A DNA stretch of 14,742 nt from Phycisphaerae bacterium (GCA_022866005.1 JALHTV010000153.1:1-14742), one strand, 5' to 3'; numbered from the stretch's first letter, positions 1 through 8,236 are shown. Notes: generated by a model from the sequence alone, not told the origin. Program-made: numbers and translations.

Positions 1-419
1 ACCTCCAGCGGCACGATCCACTGCTCGATGTCCACCACCGAGCAGGCCAGCAACCCGCACAGCAGCACCGCGTGGGCGGTGAACGTCGGCCACGTGTCGG
101 CAAGCAATCCCAGCCCGCTGCGCAGGCCAAACAGGTAGTACCACGCATACAGCCCGCCGACGAGGCAGGCCGTCGCCGCCTCCACCAGCAGGTAGCGCAC
201 CGAGATCGGCGCCTTGCACCAGCGGCATCGCCCCCCCAGCACCCACCAGCTCACCAGCGGGATGTTGTCATACCAGCGGATGCCTCGCCCGCAGGCGGGG
301 CAGTGGCTGGGTGGAAAGACGATGCTCGCCCCGCGCGGCAGCCGGTGAATCACGACGTTCAGAAAGCTGCCCACGCAGGCGCCGATCACGACCAGGAAGA
401 TCAACAGGACGATGTCCAT
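1..419 (-). CDS. pilD: Prepilin peptidase (type IV leader peptidase, A24 family), N-terminal part
   Basis: Membrane aspartyl protease that removes the leader of type IV prepilins and pseudopilins and usually N-methylates the new N-terminus. The translation from the ATG at 419 gives 139 residues and stays open to the left edge, so the C-terminal half is missing. Residues 4-22 form a first membrane helix ending in the family-typical GSFLNVVIHRLP. Two CxxC pairs (C40/C43 and C65/C68) form the zinc-type tetracysteine motif, with WYDNIPLVSW between them and PISVRYLLVE after. D130 in VVDIEQWIVP fits the first catalytic aspartate; the second (GxGD) motif would lie outside the window. No in-frame start lies between the upstream stop and ATG 419; the ribosome site is weak. 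It lies downstream of argG on the same strand and may be read with it. Its substrates are probably the prepilins at 9491-13332. The family call is very secure. Confidence 0.93.
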   Translation of the reverse strand, partial: MDIVLLIFLVVIGACVGSFLNVVIHRLPRGASIVFPPSHCPACGRGIRWYDNIPLVSWWVLGGRCRWCKAPISVRYLLVEAATACLVGGLYAWYYLFGLRSGLGLLADTWPTFTAHAVLLCGLLACSVVDIEQWIVPLE

Positions 420-448
420 GTCGCGGGTCGCCGTCCACCAGGGCCTTG

Positions 449-494
449 CCGGTTGTCCCTCACCCTATCCCAAGGGGCAATCTCATGCAACCGG
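449..494. other. Inverted repeat between argG and the prepilin peptidase gene
   Basis: The 92-nt gap between argG and the prepilin peptidase holds a perfect 7-bp inverted repeat, CCGGTTG at 449-455 and CAACCGG at 488-494, with 32 nt between the arms. G-T wobbles could extend it on both sides. There is no T-run, so it is not a convincing intrinsic terminator. It could be an mRNA processing or attenuation structure between two co-directional genes, or chance. Confidence 0.25.
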
Positions 495-511
495 TGCTCG
501 TGGTCTTCCGG

Positions 512-1717
<1,206 letters not shown>

Positions 1718-1753
1718 GGTCGGTCTCCGCAGAGCCCTCGGGGAAAGATAGGG

Positions 1754-1781
1754 ATTCTACGCCAGCTTGGGCTCCTGGCAA
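1754..1781 (-). promoter_or_regulatory. Putative sigma70-type promoter of argG
   Basis: On the minus strand a -35-like TTGCCA (1781-1776) is followed after 16 nt by a -10-like TAGAAT (1759-1754). The -10 box lies about 37 nt upstream of the argG start codon. Both hexamers are one or two bases from consensus, which is notable in this GC-rich sequence. This is a sequence match only. Confidence 0.5.
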
Positions 1782-2069
1782 GCATAATCGCCCCGGCGAT
1801 GGCGGACCCGCCTCCGCTGACGCTTCGGTGGCCAAGCCCTCTTCAGCACCGCCGGAGTCGCCGACGCCCTGAAGCCCTGGCCGCGGAGCGCCGCGAAGGA
1901 ACCTGCGGATTCTGGGGGTTCTGGGTTTCAAAATCCGGATTTGCGGCCTCGACCGGGCGCTCGTAGCCGCTGGGCGATCCACCCCTTATGAATCGGCAAC
2001 GCCTTTTGTCCCAACGGCGATTCGCCCCGAGCCCAAATGAAACGTAGTCTTGAGGTAGCAGCACCCACA
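1782..2069. other. Gene-free divergent intergenic region upstream of the riboswitch
   Basis: This stretch between the argG promoter and the riboswitch shows no convincing gene. Open frames on the minus strand here (for example 1843-2187) have low-complexity translations and resemble no family I know. The region must hold the operon promoter, but I cannot pick a good -35/-10 pair. It contains a perfect 12-bp palindrome AAATCCGGATTT at 1931-1942 and a small GGCG/CGCC hairpin at 1801-1812, either of which could be a regulatory site or chance. Confidence 0.5.
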
Positions 2070-2146
2070 AAGCGGAAAAAGGCAAACCGGCCGCGAGGCC
2101 GGGACGCAAAGCGTCGAGTCCCCCGAGGATTGTCGCGCTGCCCGCA
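2070..2146 (+). promoter_or_regulatory. Cyclic di-GMP class I (GEMM-I) riboswitch aptamer
   Basis: The conserved core GGCAAACC (2081-2088) leads into a P2 stem, CCGGCC (2087-2092) with GGCCGG (2097-2102), capped by a GNRA tetraloop GCGA (2093-2096). The second invariant block GGGACGCAAAGC follows at 2101-2112. A short P3 stem AGTCC (2117-2121) / GGATT (2127-2131) comes next, then a CTGCC segment (2138-2142). A P1-like closing pair GCGG (2072-2075) / CCGC (2142-2145) ends the fold. By alignment with the Vibrio Vc2 aptamer from memory, the ligand-contacting G20 corresponds to G2081 and C92 to C2141. Retaining G at position 20 favours c-di-GMP over the cGAMP-sensing variant. The P3 region (GTCGCG before CTGCC) is less canonical. 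GEMM-I elements are known to precede pilus, chemotaxis and adhesion genes, and this one sits directly upstream of pilM. Confidence 0.9.
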
Positions 2147-2241
2147 CCGATCGCTGGATCGCTGGGTCCGTGCCCCTGGAGTTCCATAACCCTGGGGGTC
2201 CTTCCTCGGGTTCTTCCTGCCTATTTTCCCCGGAGCGTGTC
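2147..2241 (+). promoter_or_regulatory. Riboswitch expression platform and pilM ribosome binding region
   Basis: The leader after the aptamer contains several possible structures. CGATC (2148-2152) / GATCG (2157-2161) forms a small hairpin over a tandem 8-nt repeat (GATCGCTG at 2149-2156 and 2157-2164). CCCCTGG (2173-2179) can pair with CTGGGGG (2192-2198). TCCTCGGG (2203-2210) is perfectly complementary to CCCGAGGA (2122-2129) inside the aptamer's P3. The same CTCGGG (2205-2210) can also pair, with one bulged G, with CCCGGAG (2229-2235), which contains the GGAG ribosome site of pilM. No stem is followed by a U-run, so translational control looks more likely than transcription termination. 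This is by-eye folding without energy calculation. Confidence 0.5.
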
Positions 2242-3330
2242 ATGGCACTGAAGATCATTAAAGGTAAGACGCTGCCCATCGGGCTGGACCTGGGCACACA
2301 GTGGATCAAGATGGCGCAGCTTCGGCTGCTGGACGGCTGTTACGAGCTGCTTGCGGCCGAGGCGGTCGAACTGCCCCCCACGAGCCGGCGGGACCTGCCC
2401 GCCCGGCTGGCCGCCATCGGCAACGGGATCCGCCACATGCTGACCCCGGGGCAGTTCTCCGGACGCCAATGCGTCCTGTCGCTTCCGGCGGAGGCGACGT
2501 TTGTGCATCACGTCCGCATCCCCAAGCTCCCCACCAATCAGATCGGGGCCGCCATCACCGAGGAACTCGCCGGCAAGCTGCCCTACGCCCCCACCATGGC
2601 GGTGGTCCGCCACCTGCTGGCCGGGGAGGTGCCCGGGAACGGGGAGGGCAAGCAGGAAGTGATCGTCGTGGCCACGTCGCGGCCGGTGTTGGAGTCGTAT
2701 CTGGACATGGTCGCCCGGGCCAAGCTGGACGTGATCGGCGTGGACATCGAGGCCTGCGCGGTGGTGGAGTGCTTCGCGCGGGTCCTGGCGCGGGCTGAGG
2801 ACAGCCAGCACGTGACCCTGTTCGTGGACATGGGCGCCGCCAGCACGCAGTTCGTCGTGGCCATGGGGCCGAAGGTCGTCTTCGCCCGCAACCTCGCCGC
2901 CGGAGGCGAGCGGATCGACCAGGCCCTGGCCGAGAAGCTGGGCGTGGACGTCCAGGAGGCCTCCCTGCTGCGGCAAGACCTGGCCGCTGGACGAAGCACG
3001 CCTGAGGCCGAGGAAGAGCTGTTCAGGTTGCTCGACGGGACGATCAAAGACATCGCAGATGAGATGACCCAGTGCCTGCGGTACTACGAGTCGATCTTCC
3101 GCCACCACAGTGTGGAGCGGGCGATCTTCGTCGGCGGTCAGGCCTACGACAAGCGCCTCTGCCAGGCGCTGGCGCAGCGTCTGAACCTGCCGGCCCAGAT
3201 CGGCGACCCGTTGGTCCGCGTCAAGCGGTCCCCGGGCGCCGGTGCGCGGCTGAACTTCGACTGGCGCCAGCCCCAGCCCGCCTGGGCCGTGGCCGTGGGA
3301 CTGAGCCTCAGCCCCACCGTCGCGGCGTGA
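2242..3330 (+). CDS. pilM: Type IV pilus assembly protein PilM (actin-like ATPase)
   Basis: Cytoplasmic actin-fold protein that binds the short N-terminal tail of PilN and links the inner-membrane alignment complex to the pilus motors. The 362 residues match the family. The phosphate-1 loop GLDLGTQWIKMAQL is at 14-27, the second phosphate loop FVDMGAASTQFVV at 194-206, and the adenosine motif FVGGQAYDKRL at 296-306. The LSLPAEATFVHHVRIP block at 79-94 is also typical of PilM. The ATG at 2242 is chosen over upstream in-frame codons because GGAG (2232-2235) lies 6 nt before it and the phosphate loop then begins at the usual place. It is the first gene of the operon and the one directly behind the c-di-GMP riboswitch. 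The stop is 22 nt before pilN. Confidence 0.93.
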   Translation: MALKIIKGKTLPIGLDLGTQWIKMAQLRLLDGCYELLAAEAVELPPTSRRDLPARLAAIGNGIRHMLTPGQFSGRQCVLSLPAEATFVHHVRIPKLPTNQIGAAITEELAGKLPYAPTMAVVRHLLAGEVPGNGEGKQEVIVVATSRPVLESYLDMVARAKLDVIGVDIEACAVVECFARVLARAEDSQHVTLFVDMGAASTQFVVAMGPKVVFARNLAAGGERIDQALAEKLGVDVQEASLLRQDLAAGRSTPEAEEELFRLLDGTIKDIADEMTQCLRYYESIFRHHSVERAIFVGGQAYDKRLCQALAQRLNLPAQIGDPLVRVKRSPGAGARLNFDWRQPQPAWAVAVGLSLSPTVAA

Positions 3331-3352
3331 GGCCCCTGGAGAGGAACAACGC

Positions 3353-4075
3353 ATGAGCATCATCAACCTGTTGCCCGACGACTATATCAAGCGCCGCCAG
3401 CAGCAGCGGATCAACAGCCTGTGCCTGACGCTGTTCCTGATCGTGATGGCCGCGCTGGCCGCGGCCGTAGGGGTGTCGGAGCAGTCCGCCCGACGCACGC
3501 GCCAGGTCGTCGAACGGATAGACGCCGAGTATGCCGACGCCGCCAAGCTCCTGGGACAGCTTCAGGATCTGGAGACCCACAGGCAAAAGGTGCTCCACAA
3601 GGCCCAGCGGACCGCGGCCCTGCTGGAGCGCGTGCCGCGCAGCACGCTGCTGGCCATCATCACCAACGCCCTGCCGCGCCACGCCTCGCTGACACGCTTC
3701 CAGCTGATGCCCAAGCAGGTCGTCGCCCGCGCCGAGTCGGCCTCGGGAGAGTCCAAGTTCCAGAACCTCCAGGCCCGGCGGGGGGGGACGCAGGTGACGG
3801 AGGTGTTGACGGTGGAGGTGGACGGCTTGGCCGGCACGGACGTGGACGTGGCGCTGTTCATCGCCGAACTGATTCGCAACCCGCTGCTGAGCGGGGTGGA
3901 CCTGGTCTTCAGCCAGGAAAAGGTCCTCGACGACGTGCCCGTCCGAGAGTTCCAGGTGAAGATGGAGATCAAGCCTAACGTGGACGTGATGGACGTGCTG
4001 CAAGCGGCCCACGACAGGCCGGCGTCGTCCGCCCAGGTCCTCGCCGAGGCCCGCAAAACTGGAGACGCACCATGA
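3353..4075 (+). CDS. pilN: PilN-like inner-membrane alignment protein
   Basis: Bitopic membrane protein that pairs with PilO and binds PilM through its cytoplasmic tail. The tail begins with the PilM-binding signature INLLP at residues 4-8. A basic stretch (KRRQQQR) precedes the single membrane helix at about 22-41. A coiled-coil-like segment follows at about 45-95, then a mixed alpha/beta periplasmic domain (about 98-210). At 240 residues it is somewhat longer than many PilN proteins, with a charged C-terminal extension after about residue 210. The start is supported by GGAGAGG (3339-3345) ahead of ATG 3353. The stop overlaps the pilO start in ATGA at 4072-4075, which suggests translational coupling. 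The call rests on the INLLP tail, topology and gene order rather than strong global similarity. Confidence 0.85.
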   Translation: MSIINLLPDDYIKRRQQQRINSLCLTLFLIVMAALAAAVGVSEQSARRTRQVVERIDAEYADAAKLLGQLQDLETHRQKVLHKAQRTAALLERVPRSTLLAIITNALPRHASLTRFQLMPKQVVARAESASGESKFQNLQARRGGTQVTEVLTVEVDGLAGTDVDVALFIAELIRNPLLSGVDLVFSQEKVLDDVPVREFQVKMEIKPNVDVMDVLQAAHDRPASSAQVLAEARKTGDAP

Positions 4076-4629
4076 AAGTGGGGATTCGCCTCATCGTGTT
4101 TGTCGTGCTGCTGATGATGATTCCCCTGGCAGCCTGGTGGCTGGTGTTTCGGCCGGCGGACCTCTACAAGGCCCAGATGCTTGAGCAGGTCCACGTCCGC
4201 CAGGAGCGCCTGCGCGAGCTGAACCAAGCCACCGCCATGCTGGGCGACCTGAAGCTGGAGATCGCCGCGCTGGAGAAGGCCATTGGATTCTTCCAGTCCA
4301 AGCTGCCCAGCGAGAAAGAGATAGACAAGGTGCTGCGGGAGGTCTGGCGTCTGGCTGAGACCAACCACCTGGTCACCAAGTCGATCCGCACGTTACCGGT
4401 CGACGAGAAAACCGCCTCTGCCACTCCGCGCGAGCAGCCTATCGCCGTGCAGCTGGAGGGTGACTTCCGGGGGTTCTACGGCTTCTTGCAGGCGCTGGAG
4501 AACCAACCCCGGATCATGCGGATCAACTCGATGACGGTCGGAAAGCTCAAGAATGCCTCCGAAGGCCAAGTGGAGGCCATTTTCAACATGTCGATCTTCT
4601 TTGAGCGCGCGCCCACGGCGCCGCTGTGA
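4072..4629 (+). CDS. pilO: PilO-like inner-membrane alignment protein
   Basis: Partner of PilN in the periplasmic part of the alignment complex. The protein has 185 residues: a short cytoplasmic N-terminus, one membrane helix at about 5-26, a coiled-coil segment at about 33-80, and a compact C-terminal domain with the PilO-like run LEGDFRGFYGFLQALEN (about 128-144) followed by PRIMRINSM. The LPSEKEIDKVLREVWRLAETN segment between coiled coil and domain is also a PilO hallmark. It starts inside the pilN stop codon and ends 21 nt before the next gene. Length and topology fit; the main alternative name would be GspM-like. Confidence 0.85.
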   Translation: MKVGIRLIVFVVLLMMIPLAAWWLVFRPADLYKAQMLEQVHVRQERLRELNQATAMLGDLKLEIAALEKAIGFFQSKLPSEKEIDKVLREVWRLAETNHLVTKSIRTLPVDEKTASATPREQPIAVQLEGDFRGFYGFLQALENQPRIMRINSMTVGKLKNASEGQVEAIFNMSIFFERAPTAPL

Positions 4630-4650
4630 GCAAGAACCCACGGAGCAACC

Positions 4651-5298
4651 ATGTCGACCGACAACATTCAGACAACGGATCAAGGCCCAGCCCCCCCGCC
4701 GGCCCCAGAGCCAAGACGGACCGTGTCGCCCGGGCGCATCCTGAGGTGGTTCAAGCAGGGCAATACCCCGCTGGCGGTCTTGTTCGCCGCTGCGTTAGCC
4801 AGCGTCTACCTGCTGAGCCTGCGCCATGGCCCGGCGAGCGCCATGGCCCAGGAGAAGGCCGAAGACGGGCAGGTCGAGACGGCGCTGGCCCAGTGGCAGG
4901 CCCGGACCGAGGTCGCCAAGAGGACGGCCGGAACCGCTGCGGACCTGGTGACCACGTTCTACTACGAGACCCAGCAGCGGCAGATTCCGCCGGAGCGCCT
5001 GGCGGGCAACCCCTTCGAATTCAAGCCCCTCAGCAGCGCCCCGGCGGTGCCGCTGGCCAGCGCAGCCGAACCGGAGCCGCCTGGCGGCGATCCCAGCGGG
5101 ACCATCGACGCCCTCAGCGCCCTGAAGGAGCTGCGCCTGCAATCGGTCCTGGCCGGACCCCACGGAGCAACGGCCATGATCTCCAACAACATCCTGACCG
5201 AGGGTCAGGTCATCCGCGGCTGGACGATCATCAAGATCGAACCGGAGTCGGCCACACTGAAGTGGCAGGATCAAACGGTCGAATTAAAGATGCATTAG
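4651..5298 (+). CDS. Membrane-anchored GspC/PilP-like protein
   Basis: The protein has 215 residues. The N-terminal 38 residues are Pro-rich and cytoplasmic, and one membrane helix spans about 40-57. A Pro/Ala-rich linker runs from about 120 to 152. A small beta domain at about 158-214 carries the pattern of PilP and of the GspC homology region (LQSVLAGPHGATAMI, then EGQVIRGWTIIKIEPESATL). In T4P and T2SS these proteins connect the inner-membrane platform to the outer-membrane secretin. PilP is normally a lipoprotein; here there is no lipobox and the anchor is a membrane helix, so topology is closer to GspC, while position after pilO is that of PilP. A CGGAG-containing ribosome site (4639-4643) precedes ATG 4651. 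The expected partner secretin is not in this window. Confidence 0.7.
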   Translation: MSTDNIQTTDQGPAPPPAPEPRRTVSPGRILRWFKQGNTPLAVLFAAALASVYLLSLRHGPASAMAQEKAEDGQVETALAQWQARTEVAKRTAGTAADLVTTFYYETQQRQIPPERLAGNPFEFKPLSSAPAVPLASAAEPEPPGGDPSGTIDALSALKELRLQSVLAGPHGATAMISNNILTEGQVIRGWTIIKIEPESATLKWQDQTVELKMH

Positions 5299-5300
5299 GA

Positions 5301-5317
5301 CGCGCGGGCTTCGCGCG
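5301..5317 (+). other. All-GC hairpin between the GspC/PilP-like gene and pilB
   Basis: CGCGCG (5301-5306) and CGCGCG (5312-5317) are self-complementary arms around a 5-nt loop, in the short gap after the stop at 5298 and before the pilB ribosome site. No U-run follows, so it is not a clear terminator. It could stabilise mRNA ends, or tune the ratio of platform proteins to motor ATPase. Confidence 0.35.
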
Positions 5318-5333
5318 GCCTTGTGGAGGAACT

Positions 5334-5340
5334 GGAGGAG
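5334..5340 (+). promoter_or_regulatory. Ribosome binding site deciding the pilB start
   Basis: GGAGGAG at 5334-5340 lies 6 nt upstream of GTG 5347. The more upstream in-frame GTG at 5323 has no comparable site before it, and initiation there would place this strong site within the coding region. GTG 5347 is therefore preferred. Confidence 0.7.
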
Positions 5341-5346
5341 AGCGCC

Positions 5347-7161
5347 GTGTTGCCTACCGCTGCCAAAGCCCAGCCTGAAGAAGCTGCCCCGGCGCCCCCG
5401 CCCCCGGCTGCCCAGCCCGCTGGAGACGTCGTGGAGTTCGCCGAGGTGTGGCGACCCAGCGAGACGGCTCCGGCCTGGCATGGACCGGAGCAGATCCTGC
5501 TGCGCCAGGGCAAGGTGACGGTGGACGACCTCACCGCCGCGGCCCAGAAGCGACAGGACAGCCCGCACCTGAGCCTCCTTCAGGTGCTGGTGGCCTCCCA
5601 GAAGATCGACGAGACCACGGCCCAGCAGGCGGTCGCGGAGTTCTTCGAGTTGCCGTTCGTGCACGTCACCGCGGCCGAGGTGGACGAGAACGTCTTCACT
5701 CTGCTACCGCTGGACTACATCAAGGCCAAGAAGGTCCTGCCCATCGGCCGCCAAGACGAGAACGTGTTGGTGGCCTTGGCCGATCCGGCGGACATCTTCC
5801 TCATCGACGACCTCAAGCGGCGCACGCACGGGCGGATGCAACTGGTCGTGGCCGTCGAGAGCGAGATCCACAAGGCCGTCGAGGAGCTCTCAGCCGCCCA
5901 GGCCCAGCAGGTGGACGAGATCATCAAGGACATCTCCGAGGACACCGTGGAGGTGGCCAGCTGCAAGGCCGAGGAAGTGGCCGACCTGGAGAAGATCGCC
6001 AGCCAAAGCCCGGTCATCCGCTACGCCAACTTCCTGATCTCCTCGGCGGTGCGCGAGGGCGCCAGCGACATCCACATCGAGCCGGGCGACCGCCACCTGC
6101 GCATCCGCTACCGCATCGACGGCATCCTGTTCGAGCAACCCGCTCCGCCGATGCAACTCCACGCGGCGGTCGTCTCGCGCTTGAAGATCATGGCCAACCT
6201 GGACATCGCCGAGCGCCGCCTGCCCCAGGACGGGCGCATCCGCGCGACCGTCCACGAGCGGACCGTGGACCTGCGCGTCAGCACCCTGCCCATCCAGTAC
6301 GGTGAGAAGTGCGTCATCCGCATCCTGGACAACCGCTCGATCCTCGTGGGCCTGGAGAACCTGGGCATGGGCCCCGAGACGCTGGCGGCCTTCCGCCATC
6401 AGATCGACCAGCCCCACGGCATCATCCTGGTCACCGGCCCCACCGGCAGCGGCAAGAGCACCACCCTGTACTCGGCCTTGCAGGTGATGGACAGCCAGCG
6501 CCGCAACATCTCCACCGTCGAGGACCCTGTGGAGTACGAGCTGAGCGGCATCAACCAGGTCCACGTGCACGAGAGCATCGGCGTGACCTTCGCGGCGGTC
6601 CTGCGCAGCCTGCTGCGGCAAGACCCCGACATCATCATGGTGGGCGAGATCCGCGACGAGGAGACCGCCCGCATCGCGGTCCAGGCCTCGCTGACCGGCC
6701 ACCTGGTGCTCAGCACGCTGCACACCAACGACGCCCCCGCCAGCATCACCCGCCTGGTCAACATCGGCGTGGAACCGTACCTCATCAGCGCCTCGGTGAA
6801 CGCCGTGGTGGCCCAGCGCTTGGTGCGGCGGATCTGCGAGAACTGTAAGGCGCCGGTGAAGACCCCCCGCGAGTGCGATCTGGCGTACCTGCGGAAATTC
6901 CATGCGGACATCCGCACCCTCTATCAGGGCGCCGGCTGCGACAAATGCCGCCAGACCGGCTACAAGGGCCGGGTCGGCGTCTACGAGCTGCTGGAACTGG
7001 ACGACCCCCTGCGCGATCTGATCGCCACCAACCCCTCGCTGACCGAGCTTCACCGGGCCGCCCACCAGGCGGGCATGAAGACGATTCGCGAGGACGGGCT
7101 GGGAAAGGTCGCCGCGGGAATCACCACCGCGGACGAGCTGATGCGCGTCACAGAGACGTAA
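5347..7161 (+). CDS. pilB: Type IV pilus assembly / type II secretion ATPase (PilB/GspE)
   Basis: Hexameric cytoplasmic motor that drives pilin or pseudopilin insertion. From GTG 5347 it has 604 residues, near the family norm. A Pro/Ala-rich start (about 10-27) is followed by an MshEN-type N-terminal region (about 43-105). Then comes the N2 domain with SDIHIEPGDRHLRIRYRIDG (about 240-259), Walker A GPTGSGKST at 364-372, the Asp box VEDPVEYEL at 391-399, Walker B IIMVGEIRDEETA at 429-441, and the His box TGHLVLSTLHTND at 450-462. A zinc-type tetracysteine motif (C497, C500, C531, C534) follows, with GYKGRVGVYELL after it. The catalytic core looks fully intact. The MshEN motifs, which bind c-di-GMP in some relatives, are degenerate here: the expected RLG is replaced by HGP. 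It is followed 13 nt later by pilT. Confidence 0.95.
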   Translation: MLPTAAKAQPEEAAPAPPPPAAQPAGDVVEFAEVWRPSETAPAWHGPEQILLRQGKVTVDDLTAAAQKRQDSPHLSLLQVLVASQKIDETTAQQAVAEFFELPFVHVTAAEVDENVFTLLPLDYIKAKKVLPIGRQDENVLVALADPADIFLIDDLKRRTHGRMQLVVAVESEIHKAVEELSAAQAQQVDEIIKDISEDTVEVASCKAEEVADLEKIASQSPVIRYANFLISSAVREGASDIHIEPGDRHLRIRYRIDGILFEQPAPPMQLHAAVVSRLKIMANLDIAERRLPQDGRIRATVHERTVDLRVSTLPIQYGEKCVIRILDNRSILVGLENLGMGPETLAAFRHQIDQPHGIILVTGPTGSGKSTTLYSALQVMDSQRRNISTVEDPVEYELSGINQVHVHESIGVTFAAVLRSLLRQDPDIIMVGEIRDEETARIAVQASLTGHLVLSTLHTNDAPASITRLVNIGVEPYLISASVNAVVAQRLVRRICENCKAPVKTPRECDLAYLRKFHADIRTLYQGAGCDKCRQTGYKGRVGVYELLELDDPLRDLIATNPSLTELHRAAHQAGMKTIREDGLGKVAAGITTADELMRVTET

Positions 7162-7174
7162 AAGGAGCACCCCT

Positions 7175-8236
7175 GTGGACAGACTGCGGGAATGGCTGAT
7201 GATGGGCCTGAAGGCCGGTGCGAGCGACGTGCACATCGTGCCGCCCCTGCCACCGCTGTTCCGCATCCACACGGTGCTGGGGCCCGCTCCGGGCCAGCCG
7301 CCCGTCACGGCGGAGCAGAGCGAGCAGTTCACCCGGGCGCTGCTGGGCGAGCGACGCTTCACGCGGCTGGAGGCCAATCGCGACATCGACTTCTCCTACC
7401 AACTTCCCGAGCTGGGGCGCTTCCGCGTCAACGCGCACTACCAGCGCGACGCCATCGCCCTGGCCTTCCGCGCGATCCCCTCGAGGGTGCCGGCCCTGGA
7501 AAGCCTCAACCTGCCCCCGGTCGTCGAGAGCCTGGCCGACCTGCCCCGCGGGCTGGTGCTCGTGACGGGGCAGACCGGCAGCGGCAAGAGCACCACCCTG
7601 GCCGCCATGATCGACCGGGTCAACCAGTGCTCCCCCGAGCACATCATCACCCTGGAAGACCCGGTGGAGTACGAGCTGAAGCCGGTCAAGGCCGTCATCG
7701 AGCAGCGCGAGCTGGGCAGCGACGTGCCGGACTTTGCCAGCGGCCTGAAGCATGCCCTCCGCCAGGACCCCGACATCATCCTGGTGGGTGAGATGCGCGA
7801 CCTGGAGACCACCAGCGCCGCGATCACCGCCGCCGAGACGGGCCACCTGGTGCTGAGCACGCTGCACACGCAGAACGCCTCGCAGACCGTCGATCGCATC
7901 ATCGACATCTACCCCGCCGAGCAGCAGAACCAGATCCGCGCGATGCTGTCGAACACGCTCCAGGCCGTCATCAGCCAGGTGCTGTTCCCCCGCGCCGACC
8001 AGCCGGGCATGGTGCCCGCCTGCGAAGTGATGATCTGCACCCCGGCGGTGAGGAACTGCATCCGCGAGAACCGCATTCACGAGATTCCCAACATCATCGA
8101 GACCAACCGCGCCGCGGGCATGTGCCCGATGGATGAGTCGATCAAGGCCCTGTACCTCAACGGGTGGATCAGCCGGGAGCAAGCGGTCAGCCAGGCCGCC
8201 CGGCCCCAGACGCTGAGCCGGGCCTTGAGCGCGTAA
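7175..8236 (+). CDS. pilT: Twitching motility / pilus retraction ATPase PilT
   Basis: Hexameric ATPase that powers pilus depolymerisation. The 353 residues match PilT, with no N1/MshEN region and no tetracysteine motif, which separates it from PilB. Walker A reads GQTGSGKST at 132-140 (the usual second residue is P), the Asp box LEDPVEYEL at 160-168, Walker B IILVGEMRDLE at 201-211, and the His box TGHLVLSTLHTQNASQTVDRI at about 222-242. The retraction-specific AIRNLIRE motif appears as AVRNCIRE at 291-298, followed by the typical GMCPMDESI-like segment. The GTG start at 7175 is supported by AAAGGAG (7161-7167), which overlaps the pilB stop. The presence of a retraction motor argues for a dynamic type IV pilus rather than a pure type II secretion system. 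Confidence 0.94.
   Translation: MDRLREWLMMGLKAGASDVHIVPPLPPLFRIHTVLGPAPGQPPVTAEQSEQFTRALLGERRFTRLEANRDIDFSYQLPELGRFRVNAHYQRDAIALAFRAIPSRVPALESLNLPPVVESLADLPRGLVLVTGQTGSGKSTTLAAMIDRVNQCSPEHIITLEDPVEYELKPVKAVIEQRELGSDVPDFASGLKHALRQDPDIILVGEMRDLETTSAAITAAETGHLVLSTLHTQNASQTVDRIIDIYPAEQQNQIRAMLSNTLQAVISQVLFPRADQPGMVPACEVMICTPAVRNCIRENRIHEIPNIIETNRAAGMCPMDESIKALYLNGWISREQAVSQAARPQTLSRALSA

Noticed and set aside
2078..2083. A cGAMP-specific variant of the GEMM riboswitch.
   Set aside because: That variant carries A at the position equivalent to Vc2 G20; here the aligned base (2081) is G. The alignment was made by eye.
1843..2187. A minus-strand frame of 114 codons covering the leader and the riboswitch.
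   Set aside because: It is antisense to a structured RNA with invariant motifs, and its translation has no family resemblance.
2173..2198. A CCCCTGG/CTGGGGG stem in the leader as an intrinsic terminator.
   Set aside because: No U-run follows, and two of its seven pairs are G-U; it is kept only as part of the expression platform.
4626..5378. A 250-codon plus-strand frame overlapping the GspC/PilP-like gene.
   Set aside because: The frame used by the GspC/PilP-like protein has a membrane helix and a recognisable beta domain; the other frame is Arg/Pro/Gly-rich noise.
5890..7386. A 498-codon open frame on the minus strand opposite pilB and the start of pilT.
   Set aside because: The sense genes have complete catalytic motifs and ribosome sites; the antisense translation is rich in repeated His, Gly and Val without domain structure.
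6442..7600. A 27-bp identical stretch at 6442-6468 and 7574-7600, possibly a recombination repeat.
   Set aside because: It encodes the Walker A region of both pilB and pilT and is explained by protein conservation plus shared codon preference.
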